Of a stretch of 64,000 nucleotides of DNA, positions 53,380 through 61,814 are shown piece by piece. The stretch's first letter is position 1; every line of letters begins with the position of its first letter. The notes under the pieces are model-generated. The model was not told where the DNA came from and did not search any database. It saw nothing but the letters and a program-made list of their open reading frames with translations. Made by a program: the position numbers and the translations under genes. The DNA is from Elusimicrobiota bacterium (GTDB lineage Bacteria; Elusimicrobiota; UBA5214; JBBAAG01): contig JBBAAG010000001.1 in assembly GCA_041658405.1 (NCBI GenBank), forward strand, positions 86,522 to 150,521, given 5' to 3'.

Positions 53380-53475
53380 ACAAACCAGGTTCTAGTGGCG
53401 TCCAACGCTCCCCATTTTATACTCCGTTGCGCTTCAATTCCTGTTTTGACTTCCCACAAACATTTGGTAGAATAC
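53380..53475 (+). repeat. intergenic repeat unit C with built-in promoter
   Basis: Second full copy of unit A. ACAAACCAGG..TGGCGTCCAA at 53380-53405, then TTGACT (53446-53451), 16-base spacer, TAGAAT (53468-53473), 40 bases before the beta-propeller ATG. It lies in the largest gap of the window (53269-53512), which holds nothing else I can identify. Confidence 0.7.
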
Positions 53476-53512
53476 TACTATCGAGACGCAATAAAGCATT
53501 GGAGATTGTCTA

Positions 53513-54682
53513 ATGGCTATTGAAATATCAAAATACTACTGGAATACTAAATTGAATGATATAGAAAATACAACTAAGGTATTGTGCTTGGTGTCAGTGT
53601 TAATGTTTTGTACTGTAATTAAAGCATTAGGAAATCAATCGGCTGTGAACAGTTCAACTACTACCGAAAACGATTATACTTACGAACTTGTAGATGTAAA
53701 ACCTTTGACACCGGAAGGAATGCATGCTACTTCTATCCAATGGTCTCCGGATGGAAAGAAAATAGCATTTACTTTGGATAAAGGATTATATGTACATGTA
53801 TTAGATTTATCAACTAGAGAAGTCAAACCAGTAAGCCAACCAGATGAAGGCTATTCTTTTCATTGGTCACCGGACAGCAAGCGCATACTTTTTTATCGCG
53901 GTAAGGTAGAGTTTGATGATAAAACCCAAATACGAGATACGAAATATTGGGGAATAATAGTTGACATAGATAATAAAACGAAGAAAGAATTTGAATCACA
54001 ATTTAAAGCTGCTCCGGTAGAAAAATGGACAGAAGAAGACGGTATAGTGGTAAGAAGCAAAGGAAGAGAATTAAAAAGTATTGACGAGACAGGGAAAATA
54101 AAACCTATAAACGAAAAAGAAAAAGATAAATTTGTTGTATACATTGATAGACAAAAGGCAAGTTCAACCTTCACGGATGAATATGTTAGTGGTGGATTTG
54201 TTAATAATGTGTGGATAAAAAAGGTAAATGGTAGTGTGAATGAACAACTCACAAAAGAAGGTGGTTATTATGGAGCAGCATTATCACCAAATGGTAAATA
54301 TGTTCTTGCATATGCACAGGGAAAACATAATGGGAAAGGTGTTTATCTAACTATGGTAATGGATCTTCAAGGAAGAAAAATTATGGAAATTAAAGGAAGT
54401 GGTAATGAAGTAGAAGATGCTCATGGTAATCTTGGTTGGTCATTAGATAGTCGTTTTTTGATAGGTATTAAAGAATATGAAGAAAGCGAATGGGATATTA
54501 AAGCCACGGAAATAGTTTTATTTGATGTGGAAAACAAAAAGAAGTATGAAATAACACACACTCCTAATGTCGTTGAATCAAGTCCTAGTTTGTCCCCAGA
54601 TAATAAATATGTTGTTTTTACTGATTACAGTAAATCGATAATTTGTATAGGGAAATTGGTTAAAAAGGTGATAAAACAATGA
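53513..54682 (+). CDS. beta-propeller (PD40/TolB-like) protein
   Basis: 389 residues. One N-terminal hydrophobic segment (about 22-40) suggests secretion or anchoring. At least five propeller blades carry WD40-like beta motifs: WSPDGKKIAFT, WSPDSKRILFY, LSPNGKYVLAY, WSLDSRFLIGI and LSPDNKYVVFT. GGAG 8 bases before the ATG. Distinctly AT-rich compared with the flanks, as expected of a recent arrival. The frame continues 24 codons beyond the TGA to a TAG at 54757, so the stop may be a truncation. Binding partner unknown. Confidence 0.78.
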   Translation: MAIEISKYYWNTKLNDIENTTKVLCLVSVLMFCTVIKALGNQSAVNSSTTTENDYTYELVDVKPLTPEGMHATSIQWSPDGKKIAFTLDKGLYVHVLDLSTREVKPVSQPDEGYSFHWSPDSKRILFYRGKVEFDDKTQIRDTKYWGIIVDIDNKTKKEFESQFKAAPVEKWTEEDGIVVRSKGRELKSIDETGKIKPINEKEKDKFVVYIDRQKASSTFTDEYVSGGFVNNVWIKKVNGSVNEQLTKEGGYYGAALSPNGKYVLAYAQGKHNGKGVYLTMVMDLQGRKIMEIKGSGNEVEDAHGNLGWSLDSRFLIGIKEYEESEWDIKATEIVLFDVENKKKYEITHTPNVVESSPSLSPDNKYVVFTDYSKSIICIGKLVKKVIKQ

Positions 54683-54772
54683 CAACAAAAGGTTTTGTTA
54701 GCGTTGTTGGACAAGTATTTAAATGAAGAAAACGCTAAGTGGTGGAATAATAAATAGCAAGGAGTAGTACCA

Positions 54773-55096
54773 ATGACAGAAATCACAAAAATTGAGAACG
54801 TAACAGTCGTAACAAAAGCCAACATATACTTCGACGGTAAGGTTGTAAGCCATACCGTTGAACTAAAGGACGGCAGTAAACAAACCGTTGGTTTAATCTA
54901 TCAAGGCAATTTCCATTTCACTACGGGCAAGCCGGAACGTATGGACATCACCGCGGGGCAGTGCAAGATAAAACTTGCTGGCGAGACAGAATGGACAACC
55001 TATTCCGCGGGAACGTTTTTCGATGTCCCCGGCAACTCAGCGTTTGATATTGCAGTAGAATCCGGGATTACAGAATACATTTGTACTTATATGTAA
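54773..55096 (+). CDS. ppnP: pyrimidine/purine nucleoside phosphorylase
   Basis: 107 residues, a single cupin-fold domain. KANIYFDGKVVSHTVEL, GLIYQGNFHFTTGKPERMDI, WTTYSAGTFFDVPGNSAFDI and the C-terminal YICTYM are diagnostic of PpnP (former UPF0345), which splits several nucleosides with phosphate in salvage. AAGGAG before the ATG. The 148-base gap after it holds an 8-bp inverted repeat (55109-55116/55183-55190) but no gene. Confidence 0.93.
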   Translation: MTEITKIENVTVVTKANIYFDGKVVSHTVELKDGSKQTVGLIYQGNFHFTTGKPERMDITAGQCKIKLAGETEWTTYSAGTFFDVPGNSAFDIAVESGITEYICTYM

Positions 55097-55244
55097 AGAT
55101 AAACGGTTGGTTGTATGCAGTTAAAAGTTGGTAAAGAAAAGAATATTATTGCTAATGTTTAAAATATCCGTAACTTTGCAGGATACAACCACCTAAAACT
55201 AAGGATGAACAAAACAGTACCATCCATCCTACCCCGGAAGTAAT

Positions 55245-56546
55245 TTAAGTAGCTGATACTAAAGCTTTATAATACTGTGGTATCTCAAATATTCCGCCTG
55301 ATGTTTCATAAAAAGAGTTGTCAAGTTCATAAACACCGTTTTTCGGGGTAACCCATCCTGCTGTGCTATACGGATGATACGACAACAATGCCTGCCAGTT
55401 TTTGTAGTTCTGATGCCCGTTACTTTCTAATAAACCTATTTTTAAACCGGGAAACGGCATTAGCCGCGCCGCTACGTTTTTGTTCCATTCAACCATCACA
55501 GGGTTAACCGTGAGGTCAGCACAGAAACAGGGAACATTTTTTTTCCGGCATAATTCCGCGATCTGCAACGATTTACTTAATGTTTTGGCGATAGGTTTCA
55601 ACGCTATAGCAGTATACCCGAGGTTTATCCTGTTCCCCACATCCAAAGGCGAATGCGCGCTTTCATCCGCAGCGATACGCACCCCAAGGCCGGTAACGTC
55701 AATCATAGCTTCTTCCGGGAAGGGTTCTTCAACAATGGCTATATGCTCAACCGCACCGATACGCGCAGCGTAGTCAAGAAGTTCACATAAGCGGTCTTTA
55801 GTATCATACCGACCATTGGCATCAAGGTAATACGGTACCATACCGTTTTCTGTGTAAGGTATACGTATATCTTTCACCATACGGTGTACTTGTTCCAACC
55901 GTTGTTTATCCCATTCCACCATTTTCCCGCGGTCACCGTCTTTTTCAGGGTCCGCCCCGATTTTTATTTTCATAAAAAAGTATCCCTGCCGGATAACTTC
56001 TTCAATATCCTCCGGAGTTAACGCATAGGTTATCAGCGGTATCCCCGCAACCTTTTCATGCCGCGCGGATAATGAAGGACGGTATTCCTCTGGTACCATT
56101 GCATCAAATGTTGTATACCCATTCTCCCGGGCGTATAATACCCATGCGGCGGTATCTAAAGGTACAAGAGCGTTTAGTACAAAGGTTAATTTTAACCCTG
56201 CTGTATTCGTAACAATTTTTGCGTACGCATATACGGAATCAAGGATTTGGTCTATCAAATCTATGGGTGTTGACCACTCAACGTTACGCGCTTTGGTTAA
56301 CGCATACTGCAAGATCGCGTACATTAACGCGTTACCCCCAGATTCTGAATGCGCTTCAAACACTTTTGCGTCGGACCACAGAACGCTTTGCGTGCCAAGT
56401 CCAATACCCTCATTACCTTTTGAGGAACGTACCAGCGCTACTGTTTGCCAGAGTTCAGTGGTATACCCGCCCTTGAATCCGAACGGTTTGATAAGGGGTT
56501 CTCGCACAAAATTTGAGGAAGTTGAAACAACCGATATTTTGTTCAT
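55245..56546 (-). CDS. enolase-superfamily (mandelate racemase/muconate lactonizing-like) enzyme
   Basis: 433 residues. N-terminal capping domain, then a TIM barrel with catalytic-type Lys193-x-Lys195 (FMKIKIG) and Mg ligands at Asp242 (YYLDANG), Glu273/Glu274 (VEEP) and Asp294-Glu295 (AADES). A further Lys in ALKPI is present. Members abstract an alpha-proton from acids such as sugar acids (dehydratase or racemase); the specificity here is unknown. It follows a 2-hydroxyacid dehydrogenase gene by 6 bases, suggesting a short pathway for a hydroxy or sugar acid. Confidence 0.82.
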   Translation of the reverse strand: MNKISVVSTSSNFVREPLIKPFGFKGGYTTELWQTVALVRSSKGNEGIGLGTQSVLWSDAKVFEAHSESGGNALMYAILQYALTKARNVEWSTPIDLIDQILDSVYAYAKIVTNTAGLKLTFVLNALVPLDTAAWVLYARENGYTTFDAMVPEEYRPSLSARHEKVAGIPLITYALTPEDIEEVIRQGYFFMKIKIGADPEKDGDRGKMVEWDKQRLEQVHRMVKDIRIPYTENGMVPYYLDANGRYDTKDRLCELLDYAARIGAVEHIAIVEEPFPEEAMIDVTGLGVRIAADESAHSPLDVGNRINLGYTAIALKPIAKTLSKSLQIAELCRKKNVPCFCADLTVNPVMVEWNKNVAARLMPFPGLKIGLLESNGHQNYKNWQALLSYHPYSTAGWVTPKNGVYELDNSFYETSGGIFEIPQYYKALVSAT

Positions 56547-56552
56547 ACAATT

Positions 56553-57572
56553 TTATGCTAGCCTGTCCCAGTGCGTTAAGTTTACAGGGTACTGCACCTT
56601 TTCGTTTTTCATGAAATAACGTTCAAGGTCGTCAATAACATCCCGCCCGTTACGTAACCTGTTCTGTGCGACAGCGCCGGCTATATGCGGGGTTAAGATA
56701 ACATTGGGTAATGAACGTAATGAGTTGTCCGGTTTTGGGGGTTCTGGGTCAGTAACATCAATACACACAGTTATCCGTCCGCGTTTAAGTTCTTCTATCA
56801 TCTCAGGTTCATTCACAATCGCGCCCCGCGCGGTATTAATGAATATAGCGTTCTCTTTCATCATCGCGAACTCGTGGAGCCCAAGCATATGTTTTGTTTC
56901 TTCAGTTGACGGTGCATGAAGCGTCACAACATCCGCGGTTTTTAAGAGTTCTTCTAACTCAACTTTCCGTACACCAAGATTATTAGCATCATCCAGTGTT
57001 AAATACGGGTCATACACAAGGATTTCTTTGAGGTCAAAATTCTTTAGTAACTTTATTAAATGCCGTCCTACGCGTGAAGCGCCGATGATGCCGATTACCG
57101 CGCCATAGGGTTCTACAACCTTTTTTCGTTCATTTTCATCCATCCACCTGCCGTTAACCGTGTTTTTGCAGAGCCACCACGCGCGTTTCATTGTTGTCAA
57201 CATCATACCAAGCGTAAACTCCGCAACACCGATACCTAGTGCTGTATTTGCGTTGGTAACCACCACATTGTTTTGTATCAATACATCCTTCACTTGTGCA
57301 AGCATTACCTTTACTGACCCTGCGGAATGCGCAATCATTTTTAGGGATGGAGCGGAGGTAAGTACTTCCGGTGTTATCACAGGGGTACTCCATCCGGTTA
57401 GCAATGCATCAGCACCGGAGGATAGTTTTAACATTAACTCCGTTGATAGTTTTGGAGTATCCTCAAACCGCACATCAGCGAAGGTGTTCAGCCGTATATA
57501 ATCTTCCGTCGATATACAATTATTCTTCATCTGTGTGTTCAGTAGTACCGCGATTTTGGGTTTATTACTCAT
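56553..57572 (-). CDS. D-isomer-specific 2-hydroxyacid dehydrogenase
   Basis: 339 residues from the ATG at 57572; an ATG at 57602 gives 10 extra residues. The NAD-binding domain has GIIGASRVGRHLIKLL and an acidic strand end VYDPY. Catalytic residues: Arg249 (NTARGAIV), Glu in VTDPEPP and His in TPHIAGA. Reduces 2-keto acids to D-2-hydroxy acids or the reverse, in the cytoplasm. First gene of the pair with the enolase-superfamily enzyme. Confidence 0.9.
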   Translation of the reverse strand: MSNKPKIAVLLNTQMKNNCISTEDYIRLNTFADVRFEDTPKLSTELMLKLSSGADALLTGWSTPVITPEVLTSAPSLKMIAHSAGSVKVMLAQVKDVLIQNNVVVTNANTALGIGVAEFTLGMMLTTMKRAWWLCKNTVNGRWMDENERKKVVEPYGAVIGIIGASRVGRHLIKLLKNFDLKEILVYDPYLTLDDANNLGVRKVELEELLKTADVVTLHAPSTEETKHMLGLHEFAMMKENAIFINTARGAIVNEPEMIEELKRGRITVCIDVTDPEPPKPDNSLRSLPNVILTPHIAGAVAQNRLRNGRDVIDDLERYFMKNEKVQYPVNLTHWDRLA

Positions 57573-57642
57573 TTCTTTATAAGCCTTTCTTGTTTTATAC
57601 ATAATAGACGTTTACTTATAAAATAACAGTTTTCTTATGTTA

Positions 57643-57651
57643 ATTATATCA
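57643..57651 (-). promoter_or_regulatory. extended -10 promoter for the dehydrogenase operon
   Basis: On the minus strand the sequence reads TGATATAAT, an extended -10, about 70 bases before the ATG at 57572. The remaining divergent gap to 57764 is AT-rich and contains a TATAGT around 57729 that may serve the kinase gene. Confidence 0.45.
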
Positions 57652-57764
57652 TAATCTCCTATGTACAATCTCATAAAACAGGTATTGTTTATCCCGCACA
57701 TTATTTGTTATTATTTAACTATTAAGGTATAGTATAGCAACGGTAAAACACAATATTTTTTTAT

Positions 57765-59372
57765 ATGGCAAAAGAAAAAGTTTTAGTTATAGAAGATGAT
57801 GTTAATGTCAGCGATTTTTGTTTTGACGCACTGACCGGCGAAGGGTATGAAGTGGAAGTCGTTAGTTCGGGAGAAAACGGCCTTGCACTGCTTCAGGATA
57901 AACCTTATAACCTCGCTTTAGTGGATCTCCACCTCCCCGGTGGGATGGATGGTATACAGATACTCAAAGAAATACGTATAAAGTTTCCGCATACCGCGGT
58001 TATTATCTTCAGTGGTGTTGGAAAAATTGAAATCGCAGTGGAATCCATGCGGCTGGGTGCTTATGATTATATAACTAAACCATTTTCAGTTGATGAATTA
58101 CGCTTTGTGGTTGACCGGTGTCTTGAACAGCAGCGGTTACATACCGAGGTTGGCGGGTTGAGAAACATCAAGAACCTTTATAAGGTCAGTATCATGATGA
58201 GTTCTTTGATGGAAGTAGAAAAAGTTTTGGATATGATACTTAAACTTGCGGGGGATATGGTCCACGCGGATAGCGGGTCATTAATGATGGTAAACGAAAA
58301 AACCGGCGAGCTTACCATCGGCGTATCCATGGGCATGTCGCGTTACATAGCAAAAAATGTGCATTTACACTCCGGAGACCGTATCGCCGGATGGGTTGCA
58401 AAAACCGGTGAGGCTTTACTTTTAACCGACCGCCCGGATACACTGCCGCAGTTTAAGGATATTGAAACAAACCCAAAAATAAAATCGTCAATCGTAATAC
58501 CCCTGAAAAGTAAGGACAAAATTATTGGTGTGTTAAACATCAATAATACAGGTTCGACGTATACGTTCACACAACAGGATTTTGAGTTATTAAAAGAATT
58601 GGCAGTAGATGCCGCGGTTGCAATTGAAAACGCTAAAGTATACGAACGGTTAAAAGAAATTGATACATTAAAAACACAGTTTATTTCTATGGTCTCGCAT
58701 GAACTCCGTACACCGCTTACAATAATCCTTTCCTCAGTAGAAAACCTTGATGACGGCATTTTTGGTGAGCTTAACCTTGAGCAGCACCGCTGGATTAAGG
58801 AAATTGGCACCAGCGCAAACCGGTTAAACACCCTAATTAGCGATATTCTCGATCTTTCAAAACTGGAATCCGGACAGACGGTATTGAAGAAGGAAAGTAT
58901 TAAACTCTCTGACCTTATCCAAAAAAATGTTGCGCAATTATCGCAACTGGCAAAAAAACGGGGGTTAACCCTTAAGTTCACGCCGTGTCCCAAATGTATA
59001 ACCATACTGGCGGATCCCAAAAAAATTGAACAGGTACTGGTTAATCTTATCGACAACGCTTTGAAGTTCACTCCGGCAGGGGGTAGTGTTGAGGTTACCA
59101 TGAAACCCGGTGAAAAGGATGAGATTATAGTTACCGTTGCTGATACTGGAATCGGCATAAAATCTGAATACCTGGAAGTTATCTTCAACCGGTTTCAACA
59201 ACTTAAACAATCCGATACACCTGAAGGTAACCCTCAGGGTGTAGGGTTAGGACTGGCTATCGCAAAAGAAATTGTTACACAACACGGCGGGCGTATCTGG
59301 GCGGAAAGCGAACCCGGGAAAGGTAGCCGGTTTATCTTTGCTTTACCGATAGAGGAACAGCGGAATGATTAA
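57765..59372 (+). CDS. receiver-GAF-histidine kinase
   Basis: 535 residues, cytoplasmic. Receiver (about 4-120) with Asp54 (LVDLHLP) and KPF Lys; GAF domain (about 145-295); HisKA with phospho-acceptor His312 (VSHELRTP); HATPase with NLIDNALKFTP, DTGIGI and GVGLGLAIAKEI (about 420-530). The receiver-first order suggests this kinase is itself switched by an upstream kinase, with the GAF sensing a small ligand. Two stand-alone receivers follow and overlap, probable phosphotransfer targets. Confidence 0.93.
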   Translation: MAKEKVLVIEDDVNVSDFCFDALTGEGYEVEVVSSGENGLALLQDKPYNLALVDLHLPGGMDGIQILKEIRIKFPHTAVIIFSGVGKIEIAVESMRLGAYDYITKPFSVDELRFVVDRCLEQQRLHTEVGGLRNIKNLYKVSIMMSSLMEVEKVLDMILKLAGDMVHADSGSLMMVNEKTGELTIGVSMGMSRYIAKNVHLHSGDRIAGWVAKTGEALLLTDRPDTLPQFKDIETNPKIKSSIVIPLKSKDKIIGVLNINNTGSTYTFTQQDFELLKELAVDAAVAIENAKVYERLKEIDTLKTQFISMVSHELRTPLTIILSSVENLDDGIFGELNLEQHRWIKEIGTSANRLNTLISDILDLSKLESGQTVLKKESIKLSDLIQKNVAQLSQLAKKRGLTLKFTPCPKCITILADPKKIEQVLVNLIDNALKFTPAGGSVEVTMKPGEKDEIIVTVADTGIGIKSEYLEVIFNRFQQLKQSDTPEGNPQGVGLGLAIAKEIVTQHGGRIWAESEPGKGSRFIFALPIEEQRND

Positions 59373-59742
59373 TACCCCGGACAAAAAAAAGGTTTTGGTA
59401 GTTGAAGATGAACCGTTAATTGTAGCCCTTTTATCTACCGCACTTACTGCCCGGGGATATGAAGTGACAATTGCTGAGGATGGGGAGAAAGCGTTGGAGT
59501 TGGTATCAAAAATATTGCCGGATATCATCTTACTTGACCTCATGATCCCGAAAATCAGCGGGTATGACGTCTGTAAAACCATTAAAGCGGACGATCAATT
59601 TAAATCCATACCCGTAATTGCGGTATCTGCGTTAGCGCAGCAGATAGAGATTAATAGAGCTTTAACCGCAGGAGTGCAGGAGTATGTTATCAAACCATAT
59701 AAAATGTCTGCATTATTGGAAATAATAAGGAAATATGTATAA
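59365..59742 (+). CDS. single-domain response regulator
   Basis: 125 residues, receiver only. Acidic pair in VVEDE, phospho-acceptor Asp58 (LLDLMIPK), switch Ser in VSALA and Lys in IKPYK. Overlaps the kinase gene by 8 bases and the next gene by 1, so the stoichiometry is likely fixed. No output domain. Confidence 0.92.
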   Translation: MINTPDKKKVLVVEDEPLIVALLSTALTARGYEVTIAEDGEKALELVSKILPDIILLDLMIPKISGYDVCKTIKADDQFKSIPVIAVSALAQQIEINRALTAGVQEYVIKPYKMSALLEIIRKYV

Positions 59743-60116
59743 TGAAAAAATGTATCCTCGTAGTTGAAGATGATCACACACTTGCCGGCGCGGTGGAAGC
59801 GCGGTTGCAATCAGATGGATATGAAATTATCCTGGCTTATGACGGTGAAGAGGCTGTGGAGTTCATTAACAAAAAAAATATTGATCTTGCATTACTTGAC
59901 GTTATGCTGCCAAAAATGAACGGGCACGGCGTATGTGCGTATATTAGGTCAAAGAAAAAGTTTGAGCATATACCCGTGATAATGATGACTGCGCTGAATA
60001 CTATGGCGGATATCGACGAAGCATTTCGTTGCGGGGCTAATGACTATATTGTGAAACCGTTCTCGTTTGAACGGCTTACCTCAAAAGTACAGAAGTTACT
60101 GGAACAAAATAAATAA
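59742..60116 (+). CDS. single-domain response regulator
   Basis: 124 residues, receiver only. VVEDDH acidic pair, Asp53 (LLDVMLPK), switch Thr in MMTALN and Lys in VKPFSF. Starts on the last base of the preceding gene. 15 bases after its stop the phosphofructokinase gene begins. Confidence 0.92.
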   Translation: MKKCILVVEDDHTLAGAVEARLQSDGYEIILAYDGEEAVEFINKKNIDLALLDVMLPKMNGHGVCAYIRSKKKFEHIPVIMMTALNTMADIDEAFRCGANDYIVKPFSFERLTSKVQKLLEQNK

Positions 60117-60131
60117 GGAGATGTTTAAACA

Positions 60132-61814
60132 ATGACAAAACAATTTAAAGTGTCCGAGTTACAGACAGCCCGCGGAAAATTTAAACCGGTCTTACCGGCA
60201 ATCCTGAAACACGGCCCCGGTGCCGTTGTTACGAAAGCTGGTAATCCCACCCAAAGCATTGCGGATTATGATACCGTAAAAAACCTTTTCCCTCTTACCT
60301 ACGGAATGCCGTTGGTTAAGTTCGGGAAAGGTAAAAACCCGGCTGTTACAAAAAAAATTGTGCGGGTTGGCGTAGTACTCTCCGGAGGTCAAGCACCCGG
60401 GGGACATAACGTTATTGCAGGGTTATATGACGGGTTAAAAAAAGCTAACCAAAAGAACAAACTTATCGGCTTCCTTGGCGGGCCATCGGGTATCCTTGAT
60501 AATAAATGGAAAGAAATCACCGCACCATTTATGGACCAGTACCGCAATACTGGCGGGTTTGATATTATCCAGTCTGGCCGGACAAAAATTGAAACCCCGG
60601 AACAGTTTGAGTTAGCAAGTAATAATTTGATTGCAAATAAACTTGATGCGCTTGTAGTAGTTGGGGGGGATGATTCAAATACAAACGCTGCGTTGTTAGC
60701 TGAATACTTTAAGATAAAAAACCTTCCTGTTTCCGTGATTGGCGTACCTAAAACTATTGACGGTGACCTAAAAAATGACCAGATTGAAGCGTCCTTCGGG
60801 TTTGATACCGCAACTAAGATTTACGCGGAACTCGTTGGTAATATCTGCCGGGACGTAAACTCCGCACAAAAGTATTGGCATTTTGTGCGGTTAATGGGCC
60901 GCAGTGCGTCGCATATCACGCTCGAGGTTGGATTGAAAACACAACCTAATATTGTGCTTATAGGTGAAGAGGTTAAATCAAGAAATCTTACCCTCGCGCA
61001 GGTGGTACATTATATAGTAGATGTTATCGTTGCACGGGCTGAGGTAAAGAAAAATTTTGGCGTTATTCTCGTCCCGGAAGGATTGGTTGAGTTTATCCCT
61101 GAGATAAAACAGTTAATCGCAGTACTCAACGACGTACTAGCAGAGAACGAACAAACACTTCATGCAATGGCGGGATTAGACGATAAAAAAGTGTTTGTTA
61201 TCTCAAAACTACCGGAGAACCTAGCGGCATTAATGAAGTCGTTACCCTCCGGGATTTCATCACAATTAATGCTGGACCGCGATCCTCACGGTAATGTCCA
61301 GGTGTCACAGATTGAAACCGAGAAGTTGCTAATAGATATGATAAAGAAACAACTTTCTGACCTCAAGAAGGAAGGGAAGTATAATGGTAAGTTCGCAACT
61401 AATACGCATTTTCTGGGATATGAAGGGCGGTGCGGTGCGCCATCAAACTTTGATGCGAACTACACTTACGCACTGGGTTATACCGCTGCGGTATTGGCGA
61501 TGAATGCGTTAACCGGTTATCTTTCATCTGTTAAAGGACTAACCAGCAAATCGTCTTCATGGACCTGCGGTGGTGTACCTTTAACAATGATGATGAATAT
61601 TGAACGGCGGAAAGGAAAAGAGAAACCGGTGATCCAAAAAGCGCTGGTTGACCTTAACGGGAAACCGTTTAAAGCACTGGAAGTAAACCGCGATAAATGG
61701 GCATCTACTGATTGTTATGTTTATCCCGGGCCGATACAGTACTTTGGCCCGTCAGTTGTGGCTGATATTACCACTAAAACATTAGCGCTTGAGCAAGGCG
61801 GGAAAAAGAAATAA
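60132..61814 (+). CDS. pfp: PPi-dependent 6-phosphofructokinase (long form)
   Basis: 560 residues. Diphosphate-type active site: GGDDSNTNAA (Asp in place of the Gly found in ATP enzymes) and PKTIDGDLKN; the substrate-binding MGRSASH and the N-terminal VVLSGGQAPGGHNV follow the plant/spirochaete long class. Reversibly phosphorylates fructose-6-phosphate with pyrophosphate, saving ATP in glycolysis. AAGGAG before the ATG. Sits directly behind the receiver genes; the next gene starts at the very next base after its stop. Confidence 0.94.
   Translation: MTKQFKVSELQTARGKFKPVLPAILKHGPGAVVTKAGNPTQSIADYDTVKNLFPLTYGMPLVKFGKGKNPAVTKKIVRVGVVLSGGQAPGGHNVIAGLYDGLKKANQKNKLIGFLGGPSGILDNKWKEITAPFMDQYRNTGGFDIIQSGRTKIETPEQFELASNNLIANKLDALVVVGGDDSNTNAALLAEYFKIKNLPVSVIGVPKTIDGDLKNDQIEASFGFDTATKIYAELVGNICRDVNSAQKYWHFVRLMGRSASHITLEVGLKTQPNIVLIGEEVKSRNLTLAQVVHYIVDVIVARAEVKKNFGVILVPEGLVEFIPEIKQLIAVLNDVLAENEQTLHAMAGLDDKKVFVISKLPENLAALMKSLPSGISSQLMLDRDPHGNVQVSQIETEKLLIDMIKKQLSDLKKEGKYNGKFATNTHFLGYEGRCGAPSNFDANYTYALGYTAAVLAMNALTGYLSSVKGLTSKSSSWTCGGVPLTMMMNIERRKGKEKPVIQKALVDLNGKPFKALEVNRDKWASTDCYVYPGPIQYFGPSVVADITTKTLALEQGGKKK

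Noticed and set aside
54679..54726. 15-codon ORF starting on the beta-propeller stop
   Set aside because: Overlaps an open tail in the main frame that looks more protein-like; no independent ribosome site.
55109..55190. GGTTGTAT/ATACAACC inverted repeat downstream of ppnP as a structured RNA or att site
   Set aside because: Arms of 8 bp are 66 bases apart with no supporting structure; plausible by chance in AT-rich DNA.
58343..59188. 281-codon frame antisense to the histidine kinase
   Set aside because: Low-complexity Ser/Phe-rich translation opposite a well-defined kinase domain; an artefact of codon bias.
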